Below, in pieces: positions 8,801 through 17,807 of a DNA stretch of 43,031 nucleotides. Numbering within the stretch: the stretch's first letter is position 1; each line of letters opens with the position of its first letter. A model generated the notes under the pieces. The model worked only from the letters and a program-made list of their open reading frames with translations, did no database searches and had not been told where the DNA came from. The position numbers and the translations under genes are program-made. Source of the stretch: CAZWHE01 sp964633825 (lineage in GTDB: Bacteria > Planctomycetota > B15-G4 > CAYZWU01); the NCBI GenBank assembly GCA_964633825.1, contig CAZWHE010000013.1, positions 1-43,031 on the forward strand, in the 5' to 3' direction.

Positions 8801-11164
8801 TTACTTGGATTCGATCCTATAGACGCCGTCCCAGCCCTTATCGGGCTGTGATTCAGTAAAAAAGAGACATCGCTTCATGAAAGCCTTCGACGGATTGTCA
8901 TTATAGGCGGTCGCCAGCCTCTCGAAAAGACGGGATGCTTCTTGGAACCGCATTTTTTGGTAAAGCTCGTACGCTTTTTCGAAACCCTCGCGCGCGTCGG
9001 GCGGAAAAGAATCCTCTTCTTCGAGTAGGGTGAAGAGCTCGAGGGGAGGCGCGTCGTTGCTGATTCCGGGAACCCTCACCCTGTCCAGAAACCGGGCGCG
9101 AACCGTTTCCCCCGCTCTCTCTATCGTGGGCGCGCCGGCCAGGATCAAGGTTCCGAAGACCTTGTTGGCTCCTTCCAGCCGGGATGCGAAGTTCACGGGC
9201 GATCCGATGGCGGTGTAGCTGTACCTCTCGCGGGAGCCGACGCATCCGACGGTGGCTTCACCCGAATAAAGACCGATGCGGGTCACAAAAGGCGGAAGCC
9301 CCTTTTCGATCGCTTTGTCGTTGAACACGGCGAGCCGCCGCCGGCAGACAAGTGCGGCCCGGCAGGCGTCGCGGGCGTGATTTTCCAGGTGGAGCGGAGC
9401 CCCGAAGAAGGCGACGACGGCGTCCCCGATATATTTGTCCAGTGTCCCGTTGCAGTCTTTGATGGCGCGCGTCATTTCGCTGAGATAGTGGTTGAGATGG
9501 TCTGTCAGGCGTTCCGGGTGGCGGCGCATCTCGGGGCTGTTGGACAGGGTTGTGAAGCTCTGGATGTCGGAGAAAAAGACCGTAATGTCGGTGTTCGTTC
9601 CTCTCGTTTGAAGGTTCGCCGGGTCGGCGATCAATTGCTTGACCACATGGGGCGGAGCAAAGTGCTGGAAGAGGCTCGATATTTCCCGGCTCTTCCGTCC
9701 TTCCGTGAAATAGTTCCACGTTGTTCCGGACGTGTAGGCGACGGCTGTTCCCAGAATGGGGGTCACCACGTCGATCCAGAGGCCGGCTTCGAGAAAGAGC
9801 CAGACCGCCGCGGCAACATAGGCCGACGACAATCCCAGGAGCGATGCGATTTTGATCAAACCGGATTTCGAATGGAGCGTGAGCAAAATCACGGCAAGGG
9901 CCAGGAGGCCGGCGAGAAGCGACCTCGTCCCGATCCCGAGGCGGCCGATCGTTTCTCCTTCGAGGATTCCTTCCGTGAGCGCGGCATGGATCTTGACGCC
10001 GGGGTAATCGCTGCTTACGGGTGTGGCTTTGAGGTCATGAAGGCTGGTCGCATTGGATCCGACGAAGACGATCTTGTCCTTGAAAACAGCGGGGTCGAGC
10101 CCCGGTTCTTCCTCTTCGTCGATTTCGGGCGGCAGCTGCATTTCCTGCATGTGTTCGCGCAGGTAGGCTCTCAGGACCCGATGAGCCGGGTAGGTCCGAA
10201 AGTATCCCGCATCGAGGCTGTTCGGATCTTCCCGCCCGTTGTCCCGCCACTTGATCAGGATATCTCCGGCCGGTGTGAGAGGGAGCCGGGATTCCTTTCC
10301 GCTCTCTGTTCTGCGGACAACGAGGTCGTTCTTCTCGACGGCGATTTCACACGATCCTCGCTCTTCCTCGGCTTCGATGTAAGCCTGGGCCGCGGCAAGG
10401 CCCAGTGAGGGATAGCACTTTCCACTGTGAAGGGCGAATGGACGCGTTCGGCGGATCACGGAGTCTGCGTCGATCGTGACGCAGACCATGCCGAGCCGGA
10501 TGAGGTGTTCCATGTTTTTGAAGGGTGTTAAAATGCCGCGGTAAGGGAGTATCGGATCGCCGTACCAACCCCGGCCGGTCCGATCGAAGGGGATGCCCGA
10601 TTCTTTCCGCCCCGGAATCGTGATGGAGCCTCCTTCGAGGCAGGCCTGTTCCAGGCTTGAGAAGGACCTGTCCTCTTTAACGCCCGACTCGTTCAGAGTG
10701 AAATTGAGGGCATGGATTACGAAGGGGAGGGCGGTGCCGTTCAGGACGCACGTTGTCCCGCCGAAACTCTCATCGCTCGATTCCGTTCCTCTCGGGGGAG
10801 GGGACGAGAAATCCATGTCGAATGCCACGACACGGGCCCCGGCGCTCTCGAGGTATAGAATGATCAGGTCGTAGACAAAACGGTCCCAGGGCCAGTTGAA
10901 GAAACTGGGATCGATGGTGAGCTCGTCATTGCCTGATCCCTCTTGCGAGCGAAGGTATATGCCGGCGCCCCATTCCAAAGAGACGTTGTCGATCATGACG
11001 ATCCTGATCAGGTCGCTCTGAGCCGAGTCCTCCGCTCCGGCCCTGGAAAAGATGTCGAACAGATCGTGTTCCCATCTGTCGACCATGTCGCACCGGACAA
11101 GGAGAAAGGGAACGGCCGCCGTGATAAGGATGAGCGGCAGGATCAGTGACGTTTTTTTTCTCAT
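8801..11164 (-). CDS. CHASE2-domain class III adenylate cyclase
   Basis: The protein has 787 residues. An N-terminal anchor (about 7-24) precedes an extracytoplasmic CHASE2 sensor (about 30-405) with IRIVMIDNVSL, FAFDMDF-like and FKDKIVFVGSNATSL segments. A cluster of membrane helices follows at about 418-500. The catalytic domain has metal aspartates Asp533 (FFSDIQSF) and Asp581 (KYIGDAVVAFFG), and transition-state residues Asn658 and Arg662 (VNFASRLE). The purine-specifying pair reads Lys577 and Thr651. That is the Lys/Thr pairing known from cyanobacterial adenylate cyclases, so ATP is the likely substrate. About 65 residues at the C-terminus look TPR-like. It starts 3 bases after the toroid gene stop, so the two are coupled. 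Confidence 0.92.
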   Translation of the reverse strand: MRKKTSLILPLILITAAVPFLLVRCDMVDRWEHDLFDIFSRAGAEDSAQSDLIRIVMIDNVSLEWGAGIYLRSQEGSGNDELTIDPSFFNWPWDRFVYDLIILYLESAGARVVAFDMDFSSPPPRGTESSDESFGGTTCVLNGTALPFVIHALNFTLNESGVKEDRSFSSLEQACLEGGSITIPGRKESGIPFDRTGRGWYGDPILPYRGILTPFKNMEHLIRLGMVCVTIDADSVIRRTRPFALHSGKCYPSLGLAAAQAYIEAEEERGSCEIAVEKNDLVVRRTESGKESRLPLTPAGDILIKWRDNGREDPNSLDAGYFRTYPAHRVLRAYLREHMQEMQLPPEIDEEEEPGLDPAVFKDKIVFVGSNATSLHDLKATPVSSDYPGVKIHAALTEGILEGETIGRLGIGTRSLLAGLLALAVILLTLHSKSGLIKIASLLGLSSAYVAAAVWLFLEAGLWIDVVTPILGTAVAYTSGTTWNYFTEGRKSREISSLFQHFAPPHVVKQLIADPANLQTRGTNTDITVFFSDIQSFTTLSNSPEMRRHPERLTDHLNHYLSEMTRAIKDCNGTLDKYIGDAVVAFFGAPLHLENHARDACRAALVCRRRLAVFNDKAIEKGLPPFVTRIGLYSGEATVGCVGSRERYSYTAIGSPVNFASRLEGANKVFGTLILAGAPTIERAGETVRARFLDRVRVPGISNDAPPLELFTLLEEEDSFPPDAREGFEKAYELYQKMRFQEASRLFERLATAYNDNPSKAFMKRCLFFTESQPDKGWDGVYRIESK

Positions 11165-11167
11165 ATG

Positions 11168-13153
11168 CTATTGCGCACAGATATCGAGGGTCAGAAGGGC
11201 ATATGATGTTGCCAGGACGGGATTGCCTTCGAACCAACGGGGCGAGCGCTCGTTGATCCATGATCCATCGATCCTTTGAGTGCCGAGCAGTTTTTCCGTG
11301 AGCTCTTTCCTCCAGATGTGTTCCACGCCCCGGCTGTCTTTGATGATCTCTCTGTCGAGGGCGTCGAGTGCCCGGGCCATGGTGAGGTAATAATAGAAAA
11401 GTCCCTGCTGGCCCGTATCCGTTCCCGGGGCGGAAATGAATCCCGGGTTCTCATCCAGGGTGTAATGCTCCTCCACCCATTTCACTGCCGCTTGGACGCG
11501 TTTGTCCTTGCCGTCGAGTCCGGTGAAAATGTAGGACTTGAGCAGTGCGTAGGTCATCGAACCGTAAGAACGCGCCACGTAAACACCCTGGTCCACCTCT
11601 TCGAGCCCGGCCTTTGAGCTTCCGGGGTAATAGATTCCGCCGCCGTCCGTTCCGGCGACGACTTTCTTCCCGTTGCTCAAAACGACTTGTGTGGGATTGA
11701 CCTCGGCCGTGTTCTGGCATTTTTTAACGAACTGAAGGGCTTTTTGATAGGCCTCGTGCTTTTCGTCGAGTCCGGCCGCGCGAAGGGCATCGAGGGACAT
11801 CTGGGTGTTGGAGAGATCGGGGCGCTCGTCGCCGCCGTATCCCATGCCGCCGTAAAAGAAATCCTCTTCGAGTGAATATCCTTCTCCTTCATCGGCCTGC
11901 ACGGCGATGAGAAAATCCCGGGCGGCCGTAACGGCTTCTGCATAGCGGGGATTTTCCGAGTCCTTGAAAGCCATGAGTGAGACGGAGGTGACGTAAGTCC
12001 TCAGGCCGGTCAGGTAGATGCTGCCGTCTTCCTTTTTCAGGGAGTAGAGGTATTCGAGGCCCTTGTTCACGTACGAGGGAGGATCTCTTTCCAGGATCCG
12101 GGACGACCTGATCGCGGCGGACAGTGCCATGGCCGTGATTCCGGGGTCGTCATATCCCGGAAAGCCGAACTTCCCGCTGTCCTGGTTTTCGTCGAGATAA
12201 GCGAGGGCTTTGGCCAGCGCCGAATCGAGTGGAAGGGGGGCTTCGACGACGGGGGGAAGGGGTGCGAGCTCGGTCGGAGGCTGGGAAGACGGGGCTTTTG
12301 CCGAGCTTTTGTGGCAGAGAGAGAGGACCGAGATGAGAAGAGCCTTTTGGGACAGACCCTGTTCACGGCTGAACATTGAGCCGCCGGGGTCTCGGGTATC
12401 ACCCAGAACGAAACGGGACAGCTCGTCCGCCCAGAAAGGTGCGGGCTTTCCTTTCTTCTCGAGCAGCGTGAAAAAAACGGAAGCAGCCAGGAGCTCCATG
12501 GGAGAAGTCGGTTTGCTTTTTTGCAGGTATTCGAGGTGTTTTATCCCCGAATCTTCAGGAAGCGCGGCTTGTGCCAGAAGCTTGGAGGCTAATCGAAAAG
12601 AGTTGGAGAATCGACCGCCTCTTTCTTCCTTGATCTTGCCGGAAACGAATATTGCCCGCACATCGGGATCTATTCCGGAAAGGGCCCATGACGCGGCGAA
12701 GAGGGTTTCCGGGTCGTATTCGTTTTCCGGGGCGACGAGGTTCCGGGTCAGGAAACTCAAAGCCTCTGCCAGAAATTCCCTGTAACGACCGGAATTGATC
12801 CTGTCCAGGGCCGCAACGGCCAGTGCTGTGGAGAGGAACTTTTTCCCCTTTGGACCGGGTTCGATGGACCCGTCCTCATTCTGGCCGGCCGCCAGCCGGT
12901 CGGCCGCCTTGCGAACGAAAGGGCCGTCGAGATCGGTGTATTGCCTCGGGCTGAGCGCCATGGCGATCAGAACGAGTGATGTGGTATCGGGCTGATCATT
13001 GGAAGGGCCGTAGCTTCCGTCTTGGTTTTGGCAGAGCCTGATTTCGTGGATCGCCTCGTCGATCGTCCTTTTGATGTCTTGAGCCGGGCTGTTTCCGGCG
13101 ATCGCCAGAATAAAAAGAGGGACAAGAAAAGCGAGGCAAAACTTTGTATTCAT
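11168..13153 (-). CDS. secreted prenyltransferase/squalene-oxidase-repeat (alpha/alpha-toroid) protein
   Basis: The protein has about 661 residues. A signal peptide (MNTKFCLAFLVPLFILAIAG, cut near SPAQD) precedes two toroid halves with QW-like repeats: CQNQDGSYG, AGQNEDGSIE, LKKEDGSIYL, and TQRIDGSW near the end. The fold matches squalene-hopene cyclases, but the DxDD catalytic motif is not present, and the protein is exported. It is therefore probably a binding or structural toroid rather than a terpene cyclase. The ATG at 13153 is chosen because it places the signal peptide at the start and has GGAG upstream; an earlier in-frame ATG at 13183 would add ten polar residues. It lies directly upstream of the CHASE2 cyclase. 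Confidence 0.8.
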   Translation of the reverse strand: MNTKFCLAFLVPLFILAIAGNSPAQDIKRTIDEAIHEIRLCQNQDGSYGPSNDQPDTTSLVLIAMALSPRQYTDLDGPFVRKAADRLAAGQNEDGSIEPGPKGKKFLSTALAVAALDRINSGRYREFLAEALSFLTRNLVAPENEYDPETLFAASWALSGIDPDVRAIFVSGKIKEERGGRFSNSFRLASKLLAQAALPEDSGIKHLEYLQKSKPTSPMELLAASVFFTLLEKKGKPAPFWADELSRFVLGDTRDPGGSMFSREQGLSQKALLISVLSLCHKSSAKAPSSQPPTELAPLPPVVEAPLPLDSALAKALAYLDENQDSGKFGFPGYDDPGITAMALSAAIRSSRILERDPPSYVNKGLEYLYSLKKEDGSIYLTGLRTYVTSVSLMAFKDSENPRYAEAVTAARDFLIAVQADEGEGYSLEEDFFYGGMGYGGDERPDLSNTQMSLDALRAAGLDEKHEAYQKALQFVKKCQNTAEVNPTQVVLSNGKKVVAGTDGGGIYYPGSSKAGLEEVDQGVYVARSYGSMTYALLKSYIFTGLDGKDKRVQAAVKWVEEHYTLDENPGFISAPGTDTGQQGLFYYYLTMARALDALDREIIKDSRGVEHIWRKELTEKLLGTQRIDGSWINERSPRWFEGNPVLATSYALLTLDICAQ

Positions 13154-13230
13154 GGGAAAACGCTCCAAGTTCCGCGACGGCATTATTCTTCACTATCATG
13201 ACAGAACGGGGGAATTTTCCGAAGGTTCTC

Positions 13231-13265
13231 TATAAAAAAACGGGGCACTTTCCAATGCCCCGTTT
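13231..13265 (-). terminator. Rho-independent terminator after the HEAT-repeat gene
   Basis: A perfect 10-base stem (13238-13247 with 13256-13265) and an 8-base loop are followed, reading leftward, by a run of T residues. It lies 36 bases past the HEAT gene stop and separates that gene from the toroid-cyclase operon, which therefore needs its own promoter between about 13154 and 13230. Confidence 0.9.
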
Positions 13266-13300
13266 CAAACGGTTCGTCGCAAAATTGTGTAACTTTCGGG

Positions 13301-15241
13301 TTAAATACCGATGTTCAACACCCATTCGATGGATGCCGAATCCGCCAGGTAGTTGGAATTCTGGGCGACCCGGGCCAGCGCCGGAATCCTCTCATGGTCG
13401 AAGAGGATTCCGAGAGCATTGACGGCATAGGCGGCCGAAATGGGATTTCGCCTCGGATCAACGGCGATGTCGAGCAGGGTTTGGGCAACTTCGAAATCAC
13501 CTAGGAATCCGAGGGCCACGGCTGTGTAGCTCTGAATGTATGGGTTGTTGGAGTTTCGGATCATGCCGACCAGGTCGTGTCCGGATCCTGAGTCCGACAA
13601 GACGCCGAGGCCGAGGGCGGCGCTGCGAATCGTGTGGGGATCGGTGGCCGAGAGCATGATCTGTTTCAGATCTTCGGCGTGCCTGGTGGCTCCCGTCATC
13701 GCCAGAGCCAGGGCGGCGTGGCCCTTGAGAGTCGTGTTTCTGGCGGAACGGGCAATTCCGGCCAGCAGCGGAGGCGCTTCCTCGGGAGCAATGATTCCGA
13801 GAGCGATCGCCATCGCACCCTGGTGGTCGGGATTGCTGTCCGATTTGAGAGCTTCCGCGAGGATTCGAACGACGCTTTCTTCCTTGGTTTTACGGCATGC
13901 GAGGCCGAGGCCCAGCGCGGCCCAGGGTCGGAGGGTGTACGGCCCTTTCGAGAAAAGCGAGGTCAGTGTTTGCTTGGCCCGAACGCCGCCGATCCGACCC
14001 AAAGAGATGATCAGAAAATTCTTGAGCGGAATATCATTGTCCGTTTCGAGCAGGCGGATCATCCTGCCGATGGCTTCCGAATCACCCTGGGAGACAAGGT
14101 TTCCAAGGGCGATCGCAGCGGATCTGCGGACATTGGAGAGCCTGTCGTTCAGGCTTTCGAGAAGAACGGGGATTGCTGCCGGATCACCGATCTTGCCGAG
14201 TGAAGTTGCGGCAGTGGATCGGATCAATTCGTTGTTTTTTCTGTTTCGAAGAATCCTGGTAAGGCAGGAGATCAGGTTTTCGTCCCCATCGAGTCCGGCC
14301 GCCTCGATCAGAAGAACGAGATAATCGGGCTCGATGTTGGACCATTTGTCCAGAAATTGAGAGAGATCACTCGACGTCACGTGCGAATCGCGGATGGCCA
14401 TGGCCATCGCCGCATATCCGCGCTCGCCGTCCAGGACAGAGGTTCGGCCGATAATTTTCTGCCCGTAACGGCTGTTGTGCGCCAGGTTGAGGAGGATATA
14501 AGTGGATCGTGCTTCTCCCATGAGGCCCAGGGCGAACAGGGCCGAGACCCGAACGACTGGACTCCCGTCCCGGATGAGGTTCCTGAGATAGGGAACGGCT
14601 TCCCGGGCCTGAAGTTTTCCGAGGCTGATGGCGGCAGCGGATCTGACATCAAAGTGATTGTGTCCGAGGAGCTTGATCAAGGACGGAATGAGGACATTTT
14701 TCTTGAATGCCTCGATCTCTCTCAGGCGGGCTTCTTCAGTAGGATAACTCTTGTCGGGATTTTCACCGACAGGAATCGAGCGCTCGTCGTATATTTTCCG
14801 GAGATTGAAGATACTGTACTTGTTGCGCTCCCACCAAATATCCCATCTGTTGAAATCCGAGCCTGTATTTCTCCTGGCGCGCGCCATGCCGCCCGATCCG
14901 CGTTGATTCTGCGGCAAAGCTCCCGATTGGGGAGGCGCGCCTATCTGGCCCGGCTTGAATGATGAAGGCATTTGCCCCGGAGGATGGACATAATCGCCCG
15001 GCGGAGGGGGTGGGGGCGGCGGAGGTCCGCCGCCGTCTTTATTTTGATTGCCGGCATCCGGCAACGGTCCGTTGACGGGGCCTCCTCCGGGATTATTTGG
15101 GGAACTGCCCCCGGAACCGTTGAAATAACCGGATCCGCTCTGCCCCAGGGCTTCGTTCGGCACAAAAGCCAATGTAATGAGAAGAATAAGAAATCCGCCA
15201 AGAATCGCTTTGGCAGAGACGATGAATCGTTTTCGTATCAT
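13301..15241 (-). CDS. secreted HEAT-repeat protein with a proline-rich linker
   Basis: The protein has 646 residues. A signal peptide (about 1-34, ending FVPNEALG) is followed by a low-complexity Gly/Asn/Pro linker (about 35-135) with nine consecutive prolines at 73-81. HEAT repeats run from about 165 to the end, with the usual rhythm VRSAAAISLGKL, VRVSALFALGLMG, IRSTAATSLGKIGD, VRRSAAIALGNL. HEAT solenoids bind protein partners; the signal peptide puts this one in the periplasm or outside the cell. It has its own terminator and is divergent from a second, cytoplasmic HEAT protein across an AT-rich gap. No enzyme motif is seen. Confidence 0.85.
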   Translation of the reverse strand: MIRKRFIVSAKAILGGFLILLITLAFVPNEALGQSGSGYFNGSGGSSPNNPGGGPVNGPLPDAGNQNKDGGGPPPPPPPPPGDYVHPPGQMPSSFKPGQIGAPPQSGALPQNQRGSGGMARARRNTGSDFNRWDIWWERNKYSIFNLRKIYDERSIPVGENPDKSYPTEEARLREIEAFKKNVLIPSLIKLLGHNHFDVRSAAAISLGKLQAREAVPYLRNLIRDGSPVVRVSALFALGLMGEARSTYILLNLAHNSRYGQKIIGRTSVLDGERGYAAMAMAIRDSHVTSSDLSQFLDKWSNIEPDYLVLLIEAAGLDGDENLISCLTRILRNRKNNELIRSTAATSLGKIGDPAAIPVLLESLNDRLSNVRRSAAIALGNLVSQGDSEAIGRMIRLLETDNDIPLKNFLIISLGRIGGVRAKQTLTSLFSKGPYTLRPWAALGLGLACRKTKEESVVRILAEALKSDSNPDHQGAMAIALGIIAPEEAPPLLAGIARSARNTTLKGHAALALAMTGATRHAEDLKQIMLSATDPHTIRSAALGLGVLSDSGSGHDLVGMIRNSNNPYIQSYTAVALGFLGDFEVAQTLLDIAVDPRRNPISAAYAVNALGILFDHERIPALARVAQNSNYLADSASIEWVLNIGI

Positions 15242-15903
15242 AATGATTGTCCGTTCTCAGAATCGGCAATTTGTCGTAACAAAACGACCTGCATATCGAG
15301 CAGACCCTGTCTGCTGGTTGCATGAGATCGTACTATTATTGTATATGATCTTTCGACTCGAATGGTGACCGTTCAGATTTATCAGAAAGAAAATCAGTGG
15401 AAAAGAGCGATTTTTCAGGTTTTCGCCCTGATATTTAAATAAATACTGTTTCATAAAATAGAAATCTATATAATGAGATGCGGTTAATGAATCGTTTCTT
15501 TATGAAATACCATTGGGAATCCTGTTACTCTTTATAAATAAATATCTTAGAGTGCACCGGCACTCACGTTGCTGTTGAATGGATTTTTTTGATGAAAAAA
15601 TGAAATTGCACGTTTGTTCAATTACCGGGGCTAATGGGCCAATGGTTAGCGTAGAAGAATATAATACCATAAAATAATACCAATATGTGTAATGTGTTGA
15701 ATTTAAACAAAATACATAAATATGATTTTGATTTAATTTACCCATTTATTCATTCTCTGTTTTGAATGGGTTTTAATAGTGGAGAAATGGGGAGGAAAAA
15801 ATTAGAATAAAAATGACTTGGAAAGGGCTTTTGAAACAGATCCTGGAAAAAAAGGTATATAGAGGACACTGATTCAAAAAAATCTCGAGAAAGCGAATCC
15901 GTA
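15242..15903. other. AT-rich divergent spacer, about 660 bases, no gene
   Basis: From about 15,340 the sequence becomes strikingly AT-rich compared with the flanking genes. Short frames in it have no convincing protein pattern or ribosome site. It must hold the promoters of both HEAT genes; one possible rightward promoter is listed separately. Confidence 0.7.
15831..15861 (+). promoter_or_regulatory. possible promoter for the cytoplasmic HEAT gene
   Basis: TTGAAA (15831-15836) and TATATA (15856-15861) are 19 bases apart, at the upper limit of usual spacing, and lie 43 bases before the ATG at 15904. In such AT-rich DNA this match could be chance. Confidence 0.3.
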
Positions 15904-17556
15904 ATGGTGGCAAAAAAAACAAACCCCATGGTTCGTAAGATCTGTTCCTTGCTCGATAACGAGACGGTCGAGTTTCAGTGTGCCGCTGCAATCGTATTGG
16001 GCGAATTGAAAAGCAAGGAACCCTTCGTCATCAAGACCCTGGGTGAAAAACTGAACAAATGCAACGACAGGATCTTGAAAGGCCACATTCTGGATACTTT
16101 TGAAAAGATCAGGTCGAAAGAGTCTTTAAAATATCTCCTCCCCTTTCTCTTTGGACGAACATCCCTTGATGGTGAATTTGGAAACAGAGCGGTTTCGATC
16201 GCATCATCGCTTGGAAACGAGTCTGCCCGGGAGTTGAAGGCACTACTCAAAAAAGCCAGTTCCGAAGAGAGAAAAGTCATCAATTCGGTTTTTATCAAAA
16301 TGAGAAGCCTCGAGGGACTCAAAGTCGTCCTCGAGTCCCTCTTTGATGAAGATGAGGATGTTGTTTCCGATATCTGTCTCCTTATGAGACAGGAAATGAA
16401 ACTTCTCACTCCCAAGGAGCAGAAGTCGTTTAGCAACAATGTCCAGAAATTCCTTGTTTCGCAGAGAACGCGCAAAAATCTGGGAGCCACATCTGCGGCG
16501 ATCAAAATACTCGGTTATATTGGAGATTCAGGCGCCCTGAAGACACTTCTCTCCTTCACAACGATTCAAAACCATCCGCTAATAAGACATTATGCCCTGA
16601 ATTCACTCAGGGAGATTCCGTTTACCGACAAGGTCAAGAACGATGTTATTCGGAAGCTCGTTTCCTATTTGAGTGAAAAGGATTTCACAAACATCGTCAG
16701 CCCGACGCTCGACATTTTAGCCCGCGCTCCTGTTCACTCGAGCTTGAGTGATCTGATCATCAAACTACTCAGCAGCGAACACGATGCTGTTCAACGATTT
16801 GTGCTCAGGAAGATGAGGGAATTCAACACTGTCAAGGTTGTGAAGATTCTCATTGAAAACCTGGCCCATCACGATCCGCGGATACGCGACCTCGCCGCCG
16901 AGTCCCTCTGCTGGCTCGATTCGGCCCGCAATATCCTTCTCGATAACCTTTTGAAAGAAAAAGATGCCGGCAGGGCCCGGTTGATCACCAAAATACTCAA
17001 GCCTCATTCCACGAAATTCAGAAAGGACCAGATCAGAAAACTCGGCGATAATCTGAAGAAACAGCTCGATAAGAACGATCCTCTCCAGGAAACAAGCATA
17101 TTCCTGCTGAAAACGTGCGCGCCCGATTTTCTGCACGATTTTCTTCTCTCCCGGGCAACGGAGTTCAAGAAAAGGAAAAAATACAAAGAGGCGATCAATA
17201 CTCTCGAAATTCTCCGGAAAAGCGAGCATTTCGGGGTGGACGGACAATATCTCCTCGCCGTCTGCCTGCTCAAGCTCTCTCCGAAAAAGCTTATAAAGCA
17301 TCTGCGCGATAAGGATTCGTGTATCGAGATCTTTCAGAAGTTGATCAAGAACGATACATTCCCCTTGGCTCAGAAATTGAAAAGCGAAAGCGCCCTCGAT
17401 CCGGCCGATCTTTTCTATGTGGGCTTTCATTTTTCAGAAAGAACTCAGCACGAGCGTCTTTTCGGTGGTGAGCTTCTCAGATCGCTGGCTCGAAAAAAAT
17501 CCAACGCCAAAATCATCAAAGCTTCCCGCGAAAAAGTTCGTGCAGAGAAGCTCTGA
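15904..17556 (+). CDS. cytoplasmic HEAT-repeat protein
   Basis: The protein has 550 residues with no signal peptide or membrane segment. It is helical throughout, with HEAT-like units such as VEFQCAAAIVLGELKSKE, ATSAAIKILGYIGDSGAL, LIRHYALNSLREI and IRDLAAESLCWLDSA. The last 130 residues (from about FKKRKKYKEAINTLEILRKS) look TPR-like. The codon mix is richer in A/T than the neighbours, and the gene is bounded on both sides by AT-rich spacers. The role is unknown; it may be a scaffold. Its position between the secreted HEAT protein and the secretion locus does not by itself assign a partner. Confidence 0.8.
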   Translation: MVAKKTNPMVRKICSLLDNETVEFQCAAAIVLGELKSKEPFVIKTLGEKLNKCNDRILKGHILDTFEKIRSKESLKYLLPFLFGRTSLDGEFGNRAVSIASSLGNESARELKALLKKASSEERKVINSVFIKMRSLEGLKVVLESLFDEDEDVVSDICLLMRQEMKLLTPKEQKSFSNNVQKFLVSQRTRKNLGATSAAIKILGYIGDSGALKTLLSFTTIQNHPLIRHYALNSLREIPFTDKVKNDVIRKLVSYLSEKDFTNIVSPTLDILARAPVHSSLSDLIIKLLSSEHDAVQRFVLRKMREFNTVKVVKILIENLAHHDPRIRDLAAESLCWLDSARNILLDNLLKEKDAGRARLITKILKPHSTKFRKDQIRKLGDNLKKQLDKNDPLQETSIFLLKTCAPDFLHDFLLSRATEFKKRKKYKEAINTLEILRKSEHFGVDGQYLLAVCLLKLSPKKLIKHLRDKDSCIEIFQKLIKNDTFPLAQKLKSESALDPADLFYVGFHFSERTQHERLFGGELLRSLARKKSNAKIIKASREKVRAEKL

Positions 17557-17807
17557 TCCTCTTTTCGATCAATCTTCCCTCCTATTAATCATTCCGGGCT
17601 AAAGCAGCATAAATACACTGTAATGAGTCTTTACAAAGATCGGTAGACGCACCTTCTTAAATATTTAAAAATTTTTATCAATTAGACTGAAACTTGAATA
17701 AAGAAAATAGAATATTTTATCGATAAACAGGAGAAATACCGGGTCCGGGGAAGTCGGATCACAGAAGAAGCTTATCCTTGGGGAAGGGAAAAGGGAGAAC
17801 ATATTAC

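Noticed and set aside
11168..13153. squalene-hopene cyclase
   Set aside because: The repeat fold fits, but the DxDD catalytic motif is missing and the protein has a signal peptide, so a cyclase function is not claimed.
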